NCBI GenBank assembly: GCA_049975365.1
Contig: JBNGDS010000103.1
Span: 1-7,937, forward strand
Length of the DNA stretch: 7,937 nucleotides
Source: DSBG01 sp049975365
GTDB taxonomy: Bacteria; Desulfobacterota; Desulfomonilia; UBA1062
Reading direction: 5' to 3'
Shown here: positions 6,931 to 7,937 of the stretch, one piece after another
Numbering within the stretch: the first letter of the stretch is position 1
Layout of the letters: each line of letters opens with the position of its first letter
Position numbers and translations under genes: made by a program
Notes under the pieces: model-generated
Database searches by the model: none
What the model was told of the DNA's origin: nothing
Seen by the model: the letters and a program-made list of their open reading frames with translations, nothing else

Positions 6931-7065
6931 GCAGGTCTTCTGGGAAGTGTCAGAACGAGAGGCTGAAGACAGAAGTGGTGTGCCTCCCCCAGGGTTTGTT
7001 TCGTACGGGCGCACCCCGCTGGTTTTCCGGAATGAAATGATTTCAGGGTGTTCCCGTGAGAGAGT

Positions 7066-7698
7066 CTACAGGGACTGCCGGCCGTTCCCCTCGGATTTCA
7101 GGCACGGGGACTCGATGGGATCCAGTGAACTCCATCTGATGAGGTCCGCGATCTCGCTCCAGTTGCTCACCTCGATGAACGGGTGCGGTTTTCTGTTCCA
7201 TGGCTGCGCATAGAGAATTGGTGTGATGCCGGCACCGGAGAGCATCTCGCAGGTGTCCAGCCTGTCGTCTATGAAATACCTGATATTGCTCTCGGTGAGG
7301 ATCTCGAGTTTTTTCGTGTTCACACCGGTTGCGGCCACGGTTATGCACTCGGGCATCAATCGCGGCATGTGCTTCTCGAACCACATCTCGATGGGGCCTC
7401 CGAAGGGCCTGGCAGTGACGCAGAGCAGGGGGCTGATCGCTGCCATCCTCGTCAGCACATCAACAGCGCCTGTATTGGGCTTCAGATCGAGTTCGTGCGG
7501 GTAGTTGGTCAGCGTGTCGATGATCTCCAGTGCGTGTTCCTTGTCCATCCTGATCACGTTGAGGAACTCGTAATCGGTGATGTCATCGTAGTTGATCTCC
7601 ACATTATACTGGGACTTCGCCAGCGTGATGAAGAGCCTGAAGGTGTCTGCCACCACCCCGTCGAAGTCGAACGCGATCTCATGGGGTACGATCTGCAT
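7066..7698 (-). CDS. HAD-superfamily hydrolase, nucleotidase-like (5'-nucleotidase / COG5663 type)
   Basis: This is a 210-residue soluble protein. All four HAD catalytic motifs are present. Motif I is AFDFDGVVADTF, with nucleophile Asp11 and acid/base Asp13. Motif II is VTARP with Thr95. Motif III is a Lys at 129-130 in NTKKLEIL. Motif IV is FIDDR with Asp144-Asp145. The family forms an aspartyl-phosphate intermediate with Mg2+. The small helical cap at about 20-75 and the overall length fit the 5'(3')-deoxyribonucleotidase-like/YqfW group, but the substrate cannot be read from the sequence. The ATG at 7698 is chosen because AAGGGAG lies about 8 nt before it and motif I then falls at the usual distance from the N-terminus. 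A GTG at 7734 would add 12 residues, but the TAAGGAG beside it overlaps that codon. The last 15 residues look non-conserved. The gene is divergent from the tRNA and shows no clear link to the transport genes. Confidence 0.85.
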   Translation of the reverse strand: MQIVPHEIAFDFDGVVADTFRLFITLAKSQYNVEINYDDITDYEFLNVIRMDKEHALEIIDTLTNYPHELDLKPNTGAVDVLTRMAAISPLLCVTARPFGGPIEMWFEKHMPRLMPECITVAATGVNTKKLEILTESNIRYFIDDRLDTCEMLSGAGITPILYAQPWNRKPHPFIEVSNWSEIADLIRWSSLDPIESPCLKSEGNGRQSL

Positions 7699-7839
7699 GA
7701 AACATTCTCCCTTGCTGTAGGCTATGGTTGTCACTCCTTAGTACCACAGGGGACGCCTCGAGGGAAAGGGCCTCTTCCATCTCTCCGAAAACACGGGGAA
7801 AAGCCTCTTGAAATCAGGGAATGGGAGGAGAAAAACCAG

Positions 7840-7867
7840 TTGACAAAGCCACGGCAGACAGGATAAC
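7840..7867 (+). promoter_or_regulatory. Sigma70-type promoter of the tRNA gene
   Basis: TTGACA (7840-7845) is a perfect -35. GATAAC (7862-7867), 16 nt downstream, matches four of six bases of the -10 consensus. Initiation near 7874 would fall about nine bases before the mature tRNA 5' end, as expected for a tRNA transcript trimmed by RNase P. Confidence 0.65.
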
Positions 7868-7882
7868 CAAAACACTCGACAC

Positions 7883-7937
7883 AGGCACGTAGCTCAGGGG
7901 GAGAGCACCACCTTGACGCGGTGGGGGTCCAGGGTTC
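7883..7937 (+). tRNA. tRNA-Val (anticodon GAC), 5' part, cut by window end
   Basis: The first 55 bases of a tRNA fold cleanly. The 5' acceptor strand is 7883-7889 (AGGCACG), followed by T8-A9. The D-stem GCTC (7892-7895) pairs with GAGC (7903-7906). The anticodon stem CCACC (7908-7912) pairs with GGTGG (7920-7924) around the loop TTGACGC, with GAC at 7915-7917. A five-base variable loop and the T-stem 5' strand CAGGG (7930-7934) then lead into TTC. The 3' acceptor strand lies outside the window. Position 37 is G, and position 1 is A rather than the more usual G. The GAC anticodon reads the Val codons GUC and GUU. Confidence 0.92.

Noticed and set aside
6921..6970. GTCTTC/GAAGAC inverted repeat with a six-T run, as a terminator for the HAD gene
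   Set aside because: The stem is only 6 bp, the loop is 24 nt, and the T-run begins eight or more bases after the stem, so it is too weak to call.
7732..7740. TAAGGAG beside GTG at 7734 as the start signal of the HAD gene
   Set aside because: The purine motif overlaps the GTG, leaving no spacer. The AAGGGAG and ATG pair at 7698 is properly spaced and gives the usual HAD N-terminus.
7755..7812. Direct CCTCTT repeats in the HAD-tRNA gap
   Set aside because: Two six-base copies only, with no regular spacing or further units; not a repeat array or CRISPR.
1..7937. Search for CRISPR, transposase, integrase, toxin-antitoxin or defence genes
   Set aside because: None is seen. All five protein genes belong to common chromosomal families, and although a tRNA is present at the right edge, no integrase or attachment repeat accompanies it in the window.

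Overview
The window looks like ordinary chromosomal DNA from a diderm (Gram-negative) bacterium. The signs are a TamB-family inter-membrane protein, purine-rich Shine-Dalgarno sites, GTG and ATG starts, a sigma70-like promoter in front of a tRNA, and moderately GC-rich, tightly packed genes. Gene content and tRNA style suggest a Desulfobacterota-like (former Deltaproteobacteria) lineage. That placement is inference only, and no marker here fixes the taxon.

Layout: five protein genes lie on the minus strand and are read from right to left. They are a HAD-superfamily nucleotidase-like phosphatase (7066-7698), a MscS-family mechanosensitive channel (5784-6878), a CPA2 (KefB/C-type) cation:proton antiporter with C-terminal RCK domains (3605-5626), a YrbG-like calcium/cation antiporter (2631-3608), and the N-terminal 822 residues of a TamB-family protein that leaves the window at base 1. 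On the plus strand at the far right, a tRNA-Val(GAC) starts at 7883 behind its own promoter and is cut by the window end. No stretch over 300 bases lacks a gene. The four gaps (2468-2630, 5627-5783, 6879-7065, 7735-7882) hold regulatory signals and no further genes that I can support.

How the genes fit together: the mechanosensitive channel, the antiporter and the CaCA exchanger form a co-oriented inner-membrane set for ion and osmotic homeostasis. The antiporter and exchanger overlap by four bases (ATGA), so they are probably translationally coupled. A hairpin plus T7 tract after the channel gene suggests that it is at least partly a separate transcript. The tamB-like gene follows after a 163-bp gap with a dyad/promoter-like element, and no tamA lies beside it in the window.

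I do not see a new defence or mobile system. The most notable signal is a run of nine G (on the coding strand) inside the tamB-like frame. Gain or loss of a single base there would stop translation within about 0-20 codons, so it is a candidate phase-variation tract. Next are the inverted repeats and repeated CATACAG motif in the gap upstream of tamB, and an Asn in place of a usual acidic ion ligand in the CaCA exchanger.
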